Virus record (IMG/VR): IMGVR_UViG_3300035204_000999
Coordinates: 1 to 20,304 of that record
DNA from: a virus
Length of the DNA stretch: 20,304 nucleotides
Direction: 5' to 3' (one strand)
The notes beneath the pieces were generated by a model. It ran no database searches. It had not been told where the DNA came from and saw only the letters and a program-made list of their open reading frames with translations. Numbering within the stretch: the stretch's first letter is position 1; every line of letters starts with the position of its first letter. The position numbers and the translations under genes are program-made. Shown here piece by piece: positions 7,742 to 13,530 of this stretch.

Positions 7742-8673
7742 GCGGATCCAACAGCATCGTGCCAGGCGTCGAGGACGCCGGCGTCATCACTCCGAGGATC
7801 AGTGGGCCCATGACGGCCACGCAGCGGATCGACGAGGCGCAGACGCTCCTCGCTGCGATCGGCCCCAGCGTCAAGGCGCAGTACATGATCGACATTCAGG
7901 GCCGCCAGTACCTCCAGGTCGCCGGCGCCGCCAGCCTGGGGTTCGCCCTTGGCTACACCACTCGGATCGCGCACTGCGACCGAGCGCTCACCGGCGACGG
8001 TTTGCCGCACTGGGTCGCGACCGCGGAGGTCATCGACACGGCCACCGGCGAGATCGTCGGCCGAGGCACGGCCCATGTGTTCGACGACGAGTCGCCTTGG
8101 GGCAAGCGGCCCCAGTTCGCGCGGGCGGCGATGTGCCAGACCCGGGCGCAGGGCAGGGCCCTCAAAGGGGTGGTCGGCTGGCTGTTCGGCATGCTGGGCG
8201 CCGAGGGGTCGCTGCACGAGGAGATGCCATCTGAGTCGCTCCAGCGGCAGCAACTCCCAGCCCCACGCAGCACGCCCGTGCAGCAGCCCGCCAGCGTCCC
8301 GCAGGCGGCCACACAGCCCGTGCAGCAGTGGGGGGCCTCGGCTGCCCAGGCATCGCAGCCGGTGGCTCAGGCCGCTCCTGCTCCGCCCCAGCAGCCCGCT
8401 GGCAACACGGTCGAGATCGTGCCGTCGTTTCTCGACGAGTACAAGATGAAGAACGCGGAGGCGACGCCGTTCTGGAGGGTCAAGACCCGCGACGATCAGG
8501 TCTTCATGGTCTGGGATCGCGGCGTGCGTGACGCGATCGCCGCCATGCTCAAGCAGCCGGTGCATGTGGAGTGGCAGCCGGCCAAGAAGGAGGGGCAGAA
8601 CCCCTCCATCGTGGGTGTGGTCAGCGGCGACCCGGGCGTGCAGCCTGCGTTTGATGACGGGATTCCGTTCTGA
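7738..8673 (+). CDS. probable single-strand annealing protein with SSB-like tail
   Basis: A 311-residue protein in three parts. Residues 1-165 include CQTRAQGRALKGVVGW (about 133-148), like the TRA-x-GRAL helix in phage Rad52/ERF-type annealing proteins. Residues 168-222 are a Pro/Gln/Ala-rich linker. Residues 223-300 look like an OB-type beta region, and the protein ends in DDGIPF, nearly the DDDIPF tail that bacterial single-stranded DNA-binding proteins use to recruit partners. The gene follows the exonuclease with ATGA overlap and has GGGAGG before its ATG. It probably coats and anneals single strands made by the exonuclease. It may combine annealase and SSB roles; the exact annealase family is not settled. 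Confidence 0.65.
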   Translation: MSGSNSIVPGVEDAGVITPRISGPMTATQRIDEAQTLLAAIGPSVKAQYMIDIQGRQYLQVAGAASLGFALGYTTRIAHCDRALTGDGLPHWVATAEVIDTATGEIVGRGTAHVFDDESPWGKRPQFARAAMCQTRAQGRALKGVVGWLFGMLGAEGSLHEEMPSESLQRQQLPAPRSTPVQQPASVPQAATQPVQQWGASAAQASQPVAQAAPAPPQQPAGNTVEIVPSFLDEYKMKNAEATPFWRVKTRDDQVFMVWDRGVRDAIAAMLKQPVHVEWQPAKKEGQNPSIVGVVSGDPGVQPAFDDGIPF

Positions 8674-8990
8674 TGCGGCGGGCACGCACAAAGGTGTACA
8701 CGCAGCGGCTGCGGTGCGACGTTGATGGCGGCTCCATGCTGCCGGTTGACGGGCTCGTACTCGTCGGCCAGTTCGACCTGGAGGTCACCCGGACGGCGAC
8801 CCATGTGATCGCCGCGGAGTTCTCGCTGAGCGAGCGGCCGCACGACTACCTGTTCCTGTGTGACGTCGATTCGGAGGAGGAGATCGACCTCCGCAAGAGC
8901 GAACAGGACATGCACTGGGTCGAGAAGGTCGGGAACTGGACGGCCTTGGCCGAGCAAGAAATCGAGCGAGAGCCGGAGCCGAGGTGGTGA
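8673..8990 (+). CDS. small acidic protein of unknown function
   Basis: A 105-residue protein whose ATG overlaps the annealase stop as TGATG. I do not recognise it. The first half alternates hydrophobic and basic residues in strand-like runs (LVLVGQFDLEVT, HVIAAEFSLS). The second half is acidic (DVDSEEEIDLRKSEQDMHW) and ends in EIEREPEPRW. There is no signal peptide, membrane segment or cysteine pattern. Translational coupling to the annealase suggests a part in recombination or replication, but that is inference from position only. It is followed directly by the large hairpin at 8994-9034. Confidence 0.7.
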   Translation: MRRARTKVYTQRLRCDVDGGSMLPVDGLVLVGQFDLEVTRTATHVIAAEFSLSERPHDYLFLCDVDSEEEIDLRKSEQDMHWVEKVGNWTALAEQEIEREPEPRW

Positions 8991-8993
8991 GGT

Positions 8994-9034
8994 GGTCGCC
9001 CAGGGCTGGCTCACCGAGTGAGTCCTGGGCGACC
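8994..9034. other. two-tier intergenic stem-loop
   Basis: GGTCGCCCAGG (8994-9004) pairs perfectly with CCTGGGCGACC (9024-9034). Inside the loop, CTCAC (9010-9014) pairs with GTGAG (9018-9022). It fills most of the 73-base gap before the replication initiator gene. No T-run follows on either strand, so an attenuator, RNA processing site or protein-binding cruciform is as likely as a terminator. Confidence 0.75.
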
Positions 9035-9063
9035 CCAGACCGGGGGAGCGAGGTCAGAGATAC

Positions 9064-9837
9064 ATGTACCGGATACTGAAGTTTGAATCGCACTACGTGA
9101 CCGCCGACATGCGGCGGAAGAACGTCAAGCGGCCGTCATGGTTCAGGGTGCCGACGGAAACACCAGAGGTCACGGCCCTGGTGTATGGCCACCCAGACGG
9201 TCTTGCGCACCTAGGCATCTGGGAGCGAATGCAAGCGTGGGCCGTACGGAATTGGCACACCGAGGGCGAGTTCTCGACGGCGGAGGGTCACATGTCCGTC
9301 GAAGAGATCACGTACCACGTTGGCTTGCCGGCGTCCGTAGACGTTGTCACGCATGCACTTACGCGGTTCGTCAAACTTGGGTGGCTCGCCCTGGCAGACA
9401 GTGTCATGGAAAGTTCCACGAAAGTTCCTGCCCATGTCGTGGAAAGTTCCACGAAACGTCCTGCCAATGTCGTGGAAAAAGGCAGTCGTAGAGTAGATAA
9501 GATAAGAGAAGAGAAGAAAGAACATACTTCTGCTCCGCAGAAGCGACGGAGTCGGATCCAGTGGTCAGTGGAATCCGGCTGGTCGGGCATCACCGACGAT
9601 GACCGGCAGCGGTGGAGTGACGCCTACCCGGTGGTCGCGGTCACCGAGCAACTCGCGCGGATGGACGATTGGCTCCGGGCGAACCCGAGCAAAGCGAACA
9701 AGTCGCAGTGGTCACGATTCGTCACCGGCTGGCTCAGCCGCGAGCAGGACCGCGCCGCCGAACGAAACCAACGAGTGACTGGACAGCCCACGCAGTCCGC
9801 AGGCTGGGCGGCAGAGGCCGCTGGGGGTGACCAGTGA
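9064..9837 (+). CDS. replication initiator-like protein (lambda O / DnaD-type organisation)
   Basis: A 257-residue protein. Residues about 15-115 look like a winged-helix N-terminal domain of phage replisome organisers (ALVYGHPDGLAHLGIWERMQ, MSVEEITYHVGL, VVTHALTRFVKLGWLAL). A repeated polar linker follows at about 118-145: ESSTKVPAH then ESSTKRPAN. Next comes a basic Lys/Glu stretch and a C-terminal helical domain with MDDWLRANPSKANKSQWSRF and VTGWLSREQD, like other phage replication proteins. The DNA encoding the linker consists of tandem repeats and a purine-rich run that look like an origin. The gene is followed by a helicase-loader-like gene with a GTGA overlap, matching the O-P order in lambdoid phages. 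Family assignment is by pattern only. Confidence 0.6.
   Translation: MYRILKFESHYVTADMRRKNVKRPSWFRVPTETPEVTALVYGHPDGLAHLGIWERMQAWAVRNWHTEGEFSTAEGHMSVEEITYHVGLPASVDVVTHALTRFVKLGWLALADSVMESSTKVPAHVVESSTKRPANVVEKGSRRVDKIREEKKEHTSAPQKRRSRIQWSVESGWSGITDDDRQRWSDAYPVVAVTEQLARMDDWLRANPSKANKSQWSRFVTGWLSREQDRAAERNQRVTGQPTQSAGWAAEAAGGDQ
9403..9530 (+). other. candidate replication origin: 33-bp iterons plus purine/AT-rich run
   Basis: Two tandem 33-bp units lie at 9403-9435 and 9436-9468, 29 of 33 bases identical, with a truncated third at 9469-9480. Each carries a dyad, GTGGAA-AG-TTCCAC at 9439-9452 and a one-mismatch version at 9406-9419. From 9489 to 9530 the strand is almost pure purine and AT-rich (GATAAGATAAGAGAAGAG) in a GC-rich genome. 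Iterons next to an easily melted run inside an initiator gene is the layout of the lambda origin. No experiment supports it here. Confidence 0.55.
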
Positions 9838-10343
9838 ATCCTCAGCACAAGCGTGACGGCGTAGCAGCCTGGCCACAAATCGCCAAACTCATCAGCCAGC
9901 GGTGGCCGAGTTGGGAGCCGAACGAGCAGGAGCGTGCAGACTGGCGTCGCGTGATCGGCTACCGAGAGTTCGACCTCATCGACGAGGCCATGCTCGCAGT
10001 CCGCAGCAAATACTCCAGTGCCGTGCCGGCGCTCAAGTGGATCCTGAGCGAGTACGACCGACTCAAGCGGGAGCGGTACGAGGCGACCAGGGAGCAGAGC
10101 CGAGCCGAGGAGGAGCAGTCGGTCGCTGAAACGATGAGGGAGGTCGCCGCAGACCGGGGCCGGTGCATGGCGTACCTCCGCCGGCAGGCGACCGAGCAAC
10201 TGGCTCACGCCGCGGATGGCGTTCGGCGGCAGTACGGGTGGGCCGTGCCCACCACGACCAACGATGACATTGAAACATGGGGGTGGGCGATGCGGTACGC
10301 CGTGGCGTTCGCCCTCGCAGACGCAGAAAGGGGCGCCGCATGA
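9834..10343 (+). CDS. helicase loader-like protein (G39P/lambda P position)
   Basis: A 169-residue protein starting at a GTG that overlaps the initiator stop (GTGA). The N-terminal 70 residues (IAKLISQRWPSWEPNEQE, DWRRVIGYREFDLIDEAMLA, VPALKWILSEY) follow the small helical domain of phage helicase loader/inhibitor proteins such as G39P: a P-x-F/W segment, a W-x-x-hydrophobic helix and a later 'P-ALKWIL' helix. The middle is a charged helix (about 75-105) and the C terminus is Ala/Arg-rich. Such proteins bring the host or phage replicative helicase to the initiator at the origin. No helicase gene is present in the window, so a host DnaB-type partner is likely. The similarity is weak and partly inferred from position. 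Confidence 0.5.
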   Translation: MNPQHKRDGVAAWPQIAKLISQRWPSWEPNEQERADWRRVIGYREFDLIDEAMLAVRSKYSSAVPALKWILSEYDRLKRERYEATREQSRAEEEQSVAETMREVAADRGRCMAYLRRQATEQLAHAADGVRRQYGWAVPTTTNDDIETWGWAMRYAVAFALADAERGAA

Positions 10344-10585
10344 GTGGCAACATCGACGAAACGAGTGACTGGGTAGGACTGGGCAACGCAGTGCTGCACA
10401 TGACCGGGCACCCGCGAGAGTGGAGCGAGGCCACCACCTCGCACATGGGCGGCAAAGTGCTCGAAGCGATCAACGACCTGCACCACGTCTATGTGGACGC
10501 GACCTTGGAGTCGCATCGTGAGCGGCTGCTCAGAGCGTCGGCCATGCTCATGTTGTACGCGGCGCACCTGGGAGCGAACGAATGA
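10340..10585 (+). CDS. small hypothetical protein
   Basis: An 81-residue protein whose ATG overlaps the previous stop as ATGA, with CAGAAAGGGGC about 6 bases upstream as ribosome binding site. An in-frame ATG at 10277 would overlap the previous gene deeply and gives an implausible Arg-rich extension. I do not recognise the product. It is mostly helical in appearance (KVLEAINDLHHVYVDATLES, RLLRASAMLMLYAAHL), soluble and without cysteines. It belongs to the run of ATGA-coupled early genes. Confidence 0.65.
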   Translation: MSGNIDETSDWVGLGNAVLHMTGHPREWSEATTSHMGGKVLEAINDLHHVYVDATLESHRERLLRASAMLMLYAAHLGANE

Positions 10586-10950
10586 CCAGACGCACCCGCG
10601 CACACATGCCGCCGGCAGATGACCCGGACCTGACCGCAGCGCAGCGGGAAGTCCTGGACTGCCGAGCGAAACTGGACCTGGCGCATGACCGCGAATCAGA
10701 TCATGCTGCTGCCGCCGCCGTCCTGGACGAGGCGGTGGTCGTGATCGTGGAAACGATCAACCGGACCATCATCTCCGAAAAACGGCCCAAGGGCGCACTG
10801 ACGCCGAGCAGCATGCTGCGGCGACTGCTCCAGGTGCACCGCGTGCTCAAAGAAGCACACGAACAGGTGGCAGACATGGGCGAGGTGCCGCTAGTGCGGC
10901 TCGGCCCTGGGGGGGACTTTGTCCGAGACATCATGGAGAGTGACGTATGA
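10582..10950 (+). CDS. hypothetical helical protein
   Basis: A 122-residue protein with ATGA overlaps to both the preceding and following genes. It is not recognised. The sequence suggests two or three long helices (LTAAQREVLDCRAKLDLA, AAAAAVLDEAVVVIVETINR, MLRRLLQVHRVLKEAHEQVA) and a flexible end (RLGPGGDFVRDIMESDV). There are no membrane segments or metal-binding clusters. Position in the replication operon is the only clue to its role. Confidence 0.65.
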   Translation: MTRRTRAHMPPADDPDLTAAQREVLDCRAKLDLAHDRESDHAAAAAVLDEAVVVIVETINRTIISEKRPKGALTPSSMLRRLLQVHRVLKEAHEQVADMGEVPLVRLGPGGDFVRDIMESDV

Positions 10951-11093
10951 CGCTAGTGGAACGACTCCGAGAAGAGGCACAGCGGGAAGAGTGCGTGCCG
11001 CTCACGCCGCTACTCAACGCAGCGGCAGATCAGATCGAACGTCTCGAGGCGCAACTCTTTGAGGCCAGGCGGAAGGTGGGGCGGGATGCATGA
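10947..11093 (+). CDS. very small coiled-coil-like protein
   Basis: A 48-residue protein joined to its upstream neighbour by ATGA. It begins MTLVERLREEAQREE, continues VPLTPLLNAAADQIERLEAQ and ends in FEARRKVGRDA. The second half has a heptad-like pattern (IERLEAQLFEARRKV). Short phage proteins with the order 'L-RE...TPLL-AADxIERLE' are common in early regions and are of unknown function. It overlaps the next gene's ATG (11086) by eight bases. Confidence 0.6.
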   Translation: MTLVERLREEAQREECVPLTPLLNAAADQIERLEAQLFEARRKVGRDA

Positions 11094-11394
11094 GCACAAA
11101 GAGGGCGGACAGGCCGGGCAACGCCACGGCAGCAGACCAACTCCCCCGTGCGGTATATACAGGGGAGCATGGCGGCGGGTGCTCTTTGCCTCAGAATGCG
11201 AAGGCCACCCCGACGAGGCATGGTGCCCATGCGGACTTGACTACTGCGACTGCCCAGCACCAGGGCCAACCGAAGATGGGTATGTGTACAACGAAGACAG
11301 AGGGACCCTGTGGGCGCGACCAGAGCAAGAGTGCCCCGCATTCCCAGGCCAGCAGTCGCCGCAAGAGCGTTCGCGGAGTTGTGGGGGCGGCTGA
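11086..11394 (+). CDS. small cysteine/histidine-rich protein, possible zinc binding
   Basis: A 102-residue product from the ATG at 11086, with GGAAGG upstream. It has a cluster C38-x2-H41, C47-x-C49 and C54-x-C56 (in ECEGHPDEAWCPCGLDYCDC), which suggests a zinc-binding knuckle. The stop at 11392-11394 falls five bases before the RusA start, as expected for real adjacent genes. A longer open frame (from 11090) overlaps it in a different frame, but that reading gives a Thr/Ser/Gln-rich sequence without a pattern. I therefore take this frame as the coding one. Function is unknown. Confidence 0.55.
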   Translation: MHEHKEGGQAGQRHGSRPTPPCGIYRGAWRRVLFASECEGHPDEAWCPCGLDYCDCPAPGPTEDGYVYNEDRGTLWARPEQECPAFPGQQSPQERSRSCGGG

Positions 11395-11398
11395 TGTC

Positions 11399-11800
11399 AT
11401 GAGCAGCGACCGACCACCAACCGCCAAGTGCGTACTGCCGCGGCCGAAGGGCGCCGCGCTCAACGCGAGAGTGCACTGGGCAGTGCGGGCAAAGCAGACC
11501 AAGGCAGACCGCGCGCACGCCAAGTGGGTGGGCGAGTTGACGGCGCCGGCCGCGCCGATCACGCAGCCCCTAGTCGAGTTGGTCTGGCGGGGCCGGGGCC
11601 GGCTACCCGACGCGGACAACGTAGCGGGCCGGTGCAAGGCGTATCTCGACGGCCTGACCGACGCGGGCTGGTGGCGGGATGACGCGGACATTGTGTGGAT
11701 CCGCGCGACCACGGAGCGGATTGCCAAGGGCGAGGAGCCCGGCGTGGTGGTCCGGGTCTGGGAGGCGGCCGAAAAGACTAGCAGCCCGCCACCGAAGTAG
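11399..11800 (+). CDS. rusA: RusA-family Holliday junction resolvase
   Basis: A 133-residue protein, close to the usual 120-residue RusA. The signature is D71-A-D73-N74 with K80, D84 and D94-D95 (LPDADNVAGRCKAYLDGL, then DAGWWRDDADI), matching the RusA pattern D-x-D-N-x-x-K-x-x-x-D...D-D. RusA dimers cut four-way DNA junctions symmetrically and would resolve recombination and replication intermediates before packaging. ATG 11399 is chosen because the family homology starts soon after it; the frame is open upstream to 11090 but there overlaps a better candidate gene. It is the last gene of the early plus-strand operon and its stop codon lies within the terminator hairpin. Confidence 0.85.
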   Translation: MSSDRPPTAKCVLPRPKGAALNARVHWAVRAKQTKADRAHAKWVGELTAPAAPITQPLVELVWRGRGRLPDADNVAGRCKAYLDGLTDAGWWRDDADIVWIRATTERIAKGEEPGVVVRVWEAAEKTSSPPPK

Positions 11801-11810
11801 CGGGCTGCTG
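11771..11810. terminator. shared terminator between converging operons
   Basis: AGCAGCCCGC (11780-11789) pairs perfectly with GCGGGCTGCT (11800-11809) around a 10-nt loop. The RusA stop (11798-11800) lies at the loop end. Read on the minus strand the stem is followed by agTCTTTTC, so it acts best as an intrinsic terminator for the leftward small-gene operon. On the plus strand only gTTgg follows, giving a weaker stop for the early operon. Confidence 0.65.
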
Positions 11811-11829
11811 TTGGAGTGTGGGGCCGCGG

Positions 11830-12390
11830 TCAGTCGGTGGCGAGCGTCTCGAGGCTCGTTGTGATGGCGTCCCAGGTGGAGCGCCGCGGGTCGGTGATCT
11901 GGCCACCGAGTACCTGCATGCAGGTGCTTTCGGCCACGTCACTGGTGGCGGCCACGCGGCGTGCAAACTCCCGACGGCTGATGCCGGCTTCGTCGATCGC
12001 GCAGCAGGCGTCATGGGCCAACATTCGCGATTCGGCCGTCTTACACACCGCCTCGAGTTTGCGGTTGATGGCGTCGGCCAAGCCGCGGAGACGTGCGGCC
12101 TCGGCGTCGGTGTCGGTAGCGACATGGATGATGTCGCGCATGATCAGCGGAGAGTCGTTGTCGCGTTGGTACTTTCCGCCGTTCCAGTTTTGGAAGAGTG
12201 AATCTGAGCGTATCTCGTAGGCGTCGGGGCTGACCGCATCGAAAAATGTGCTGTAGAGGGCCTGGTCGATCTCGTCGGTGAAGGCGGCGATGAAATCAGA
12301 CTGGTCATTGCCGCACGCGTCGGTGGCGATTTCGGGGTACTGGTTCGTAATGTGTTCGTCGTTGGCGCAAATGGTGATTTTGATGGTCAT
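11830..12390 (-). CDS. hypothetical protein with C-terminal HTH-like domain
   Basis: A 186-residue protein, the last of five leftward genes. The start at 12390 has AAAGGAG seven bases upstream; a longer frame start at 12435 lies inside the neighbouring gene end and is unlikely. Residues 1-110 are not recognised and are rich in Asp and Thr (FIAAFTDEIDQALYSTFF, YEIRSDSLFQNWNG). Residues about 131-186 resemble an XRE-type helix-turn-helix (IDEAGISRREFARRVAATSD, then STCMQVLGGQITDPRRSTWD). It may be a regulator, perhaps paired with the HTH protein at 13984-14226. It is expressed through the repeated leader element that lies just before it. Confidence 0.65.
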   Translation of the reverse strand: MTIKITICANDEHITNQYPEIATDACGNDQSDFIAAFTDEIDQALYSTFFDAVSPDAYEIRSDSLFQNWNGGKYQRDNDSPLIMRDIIHVATDTDAEAARLRGLADAINRKLEAVCKTAESRMLAHDACCAIDEAGISRREFARRVAATSDVAESTCMQVLGGQITDPRRSTWDAITTSLETLATD

Positions 12391-12431
12391 GGTGTGCTCC
12401 TTTCGGCCCCTGGGGGGGCGGTTGGTGGTGG
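12391..12431 (-). promoter_or_regulatory. start-associated hairpin leader, copy A (41 nt)
   Basis: In the minus sense, an ACC-rich stretch from the upstream stop codon (TGACCACCACC) leads to GCCCC / GGGGC (12406-12410 and 12415-12419, 4-nt loop), then CGAAAGGAG and ATG. Fifteen bases separate stem and ATG. It is one of five leaders of the same design. Confidence 0.75.
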
Positions 12432-12764
12432 TCAAACGCCCTCTGCTTTGTCGATGGTTAGTTGCATATCTCGCAATCGTCTGTTGGCGAACACCGGCGA
12501 TATGGCCTCCGCTGCTACCTTGGCAACGTACTGCCTCGCCTGCTTCAACTGCTCCAGCAGTTCAGGTGCAGCCGCGATCAGTCTGGCGTTGGCATCTACC
12601 ATCTCGCGTTCCTCCTCGATCTGGGGAGGGAACAGTTCGGTGATCAGGATGCCATCACCATAGATCCGGAAGTGGGAGACGAGTTGACGGGATGGAGGGT
12701 TGGAGCCGTGTTGGATCCCTTGCTGTACGGTCCAAGGTCCGCGTGTGTGGTGCTGTGTGGTCAT
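12432..12764 (-). CDS. common small phage protein (NARLIAAAPELL type)
   Basis: A 110-residue protein starting at 12764 with its own leader hairpin. It begins MTTQHHTRGPWTVQQ and later has EEREMVDANARLIAAAPELL followed by a helix (EQLKQARQYVAKVAAEA). The pair 'HTxGPW' near the start and 'ANARLIAAAPELLEAL' is typical of a very widespread family of small phage proteins of unknown function. A long in-frame extension to 13160 would run through the neighbouring gene and its leader and is not supported. The frame supports phage origin of this minus-strand block. Confidence 0.8.
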   Translation of the reverse strand: MTTQHHTRGPWTVQQGIQHGSNPPSRQLVSHFRIYGDGILITELFPPQIEEEREMVDANARLIAAAPELLEQLKQARQYVAKVAAEAISPVFANRRLRDMQLTIDKAEGV

Positions 12765-12849
12765 GGTCTGCTCGCTTTCTGCCCCTGTGGGGCGGTGGTA
12801 GGTGAAGCCACCCGCGAGCCTTTCGGCTGGCGGGTGGTGGGTCAGAGGG
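12765..12849 (-). promoter_or_regulatory. start-associated hairpin leader, copy B (85 nt, double)
   Basis: Next to the gene is GCCCC / GGGGC (12781-12785, 12789-12793, 3-nt loop), then AGAAAGCGAG and, 16 bases from the stem, the ATG. Farther upstream lies a second, stronger hairpin: CCACCCGC (12808-12815) with GCGGGTGG (12830-12837), enclosing AGCC / GGCT. In the minus-strand RNA the loop reads GAAA, a GNRA tetraloop. It shares a block of about 20 bases (GTGGCTTCACCTACCAC) with copy D. Confidence 0.8.
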
Positions 12850-13215
12850 TCAGCAGGCGTATGCGCCGATTGACCATTGGCCATTCTGCCAGACGACTTC
12901 AGTGTTGCCCCGCATGTCCCAGTCCCGTTCAAGGGCGTCATAGTCGTAGATGTAGAGGTCCAACCGCGTGCCCTCTTGGACATCGCTGTGTACCGTGGCG
13001 TCCCGGGCGATGGAGGAGATGCAACCGAGTACCACATCGTCGATGATGTCGCCTGCTGAATCTTTCGCCCATCGGTTCGTGTCCGCAGTCCAGAAGCCCT
13101 CGCCCTCGGCGTCTTCACGGCAGCCAACATGGATGCGGATCCGCTGCCCCTTGGCGGCAAGCAGGCCGCGAATCGCCTTTTCGTCTGCTCGTGTGAACTT
13201 TCTGCTGTTGTTCAT
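12850..13215 (-). CDS. small hypothetical phage protein
   Basis: A 121-residue protein from ATG 13215 with AAAGGAAC about seven bases upstream. It is not recognised. The N terminus is basic (MNNSRKFTRADEKAIRGLLA). The centre (EGEGFWTADTNRWAKDSAGD) and end (YIYDYDALERDWDMRG, EVVWQNGQWSIGAYAC) are acidic and aromatic with probable beta strands. It lies between two copies of the leader repeat in a leftward array of accessory-type genes, so a role in host takeover or defence evasion is possible but unproven. Confidence 0.7.
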   Translation of the reverse strand: MNNSRKFTRADEKAIRGLLAAKGQRIRIHVGCREDAEGEGFWTADTNRWAKDSAGDIIDDVVLGCISSIARDATVHSDVQEGTRLDLYIYDYDALERDWDMRGNTEVVWQNGQWSIGAYAC

Positions 13216-13254
13216 AATCAGTTCCTTTCTGCCCCTTGGGGGCGGTGGTAGTGG
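13216..13254 (-). promoter_or_regulatory. start-associated hairpin leader, copy C (39 nt)
   Basis: Minus sense: the upstream stop begins TGACCACTACCACC, then GCCCC / GGGGC (13231-13235, 13239-13243, 3-nt loop), then AGAAAGGAAC and ATG, with 15 bases between stem and ATG. Confidence 0.75.
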
Positions 13255-13530
13255 TCAGGCGTTGGTGGTTGTTCGTCCGGTCTTCTCAGCCCAGTACCGC
13301 ATGGCACCCTCTGAGAACTCGCGGTTGAGGTACTTACATTCGTTGCGGGCTGCTACATCGGGGCAGATGTTGCCGGGCGTGCTGCCATTGTTCCAATACA
13401 CAGCGACGACTTTCCGGTCGCCGTCGAGCACTTCCCAAGCGGTGATCGGGATCACCTCAGAGTTGACGGCGTGCCTCCAACCAGAGTCGGTGCCGGGAAG
13501 TTCTCGTATGTTGATGGTGTGTCGTGCCAT
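13255..13530 (-). CDS. small hypothetical phage protein
   Basis: A 91-residue protein starting at 13530 (MARHTINIRELPG). The longer start at 13620 would read through the leader repeat and overlap the gene upstream, so it is rejected. The product is not recognised. It has strand-like runs (VIPITAWEVLDGDRKVVAVY) and a C-terminal segment ECKYLNREFSEGAMRYWAEK that looks helical. It has no membrane segment. It is the second gene of the leftward array and its stop codon begins the next leader. Confidence 0.65.
   Translation of the reverse strand: MARHTINIRELPGTDSGWRHAVNSEVIPITAWEVLDGDRKVVAVYWNNGSTPGNICPDVAARNECKYLNREFSEGAMRYWAEKTGRTTTNA

Noticed and set aside
6787-8691. 634-codon open frame on the minus strand
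   Set aside because: It lies opposite the exonuclease and annealase genes, which have clear motifs. Long antisense frames are expected in GC-rich coding DNA, and the translation is Arg/Ser/His-rich without a domain pattern.
9403-9480. CRISPR-like or transposon-like repeat
   Set aside because: The 33-bp units are directly tandem without spacers, in frame, and inside a replication gene; iterons explain them better.
11090-11398. N-terminal extension of RusA
   Set aside because: The extension is Thr/Ser/Gln-rich without a pattern, lies over a better small gene, and the RusA family similarity begins after 11399.
12765-13160. Long 5' extension of the 12432-12764 gene to 13160
   Set aside because: It would read antiparallel-free through the adjacent gene and its leader in another frame; the leader hairpin and ribosome site point to 12764 as the start.
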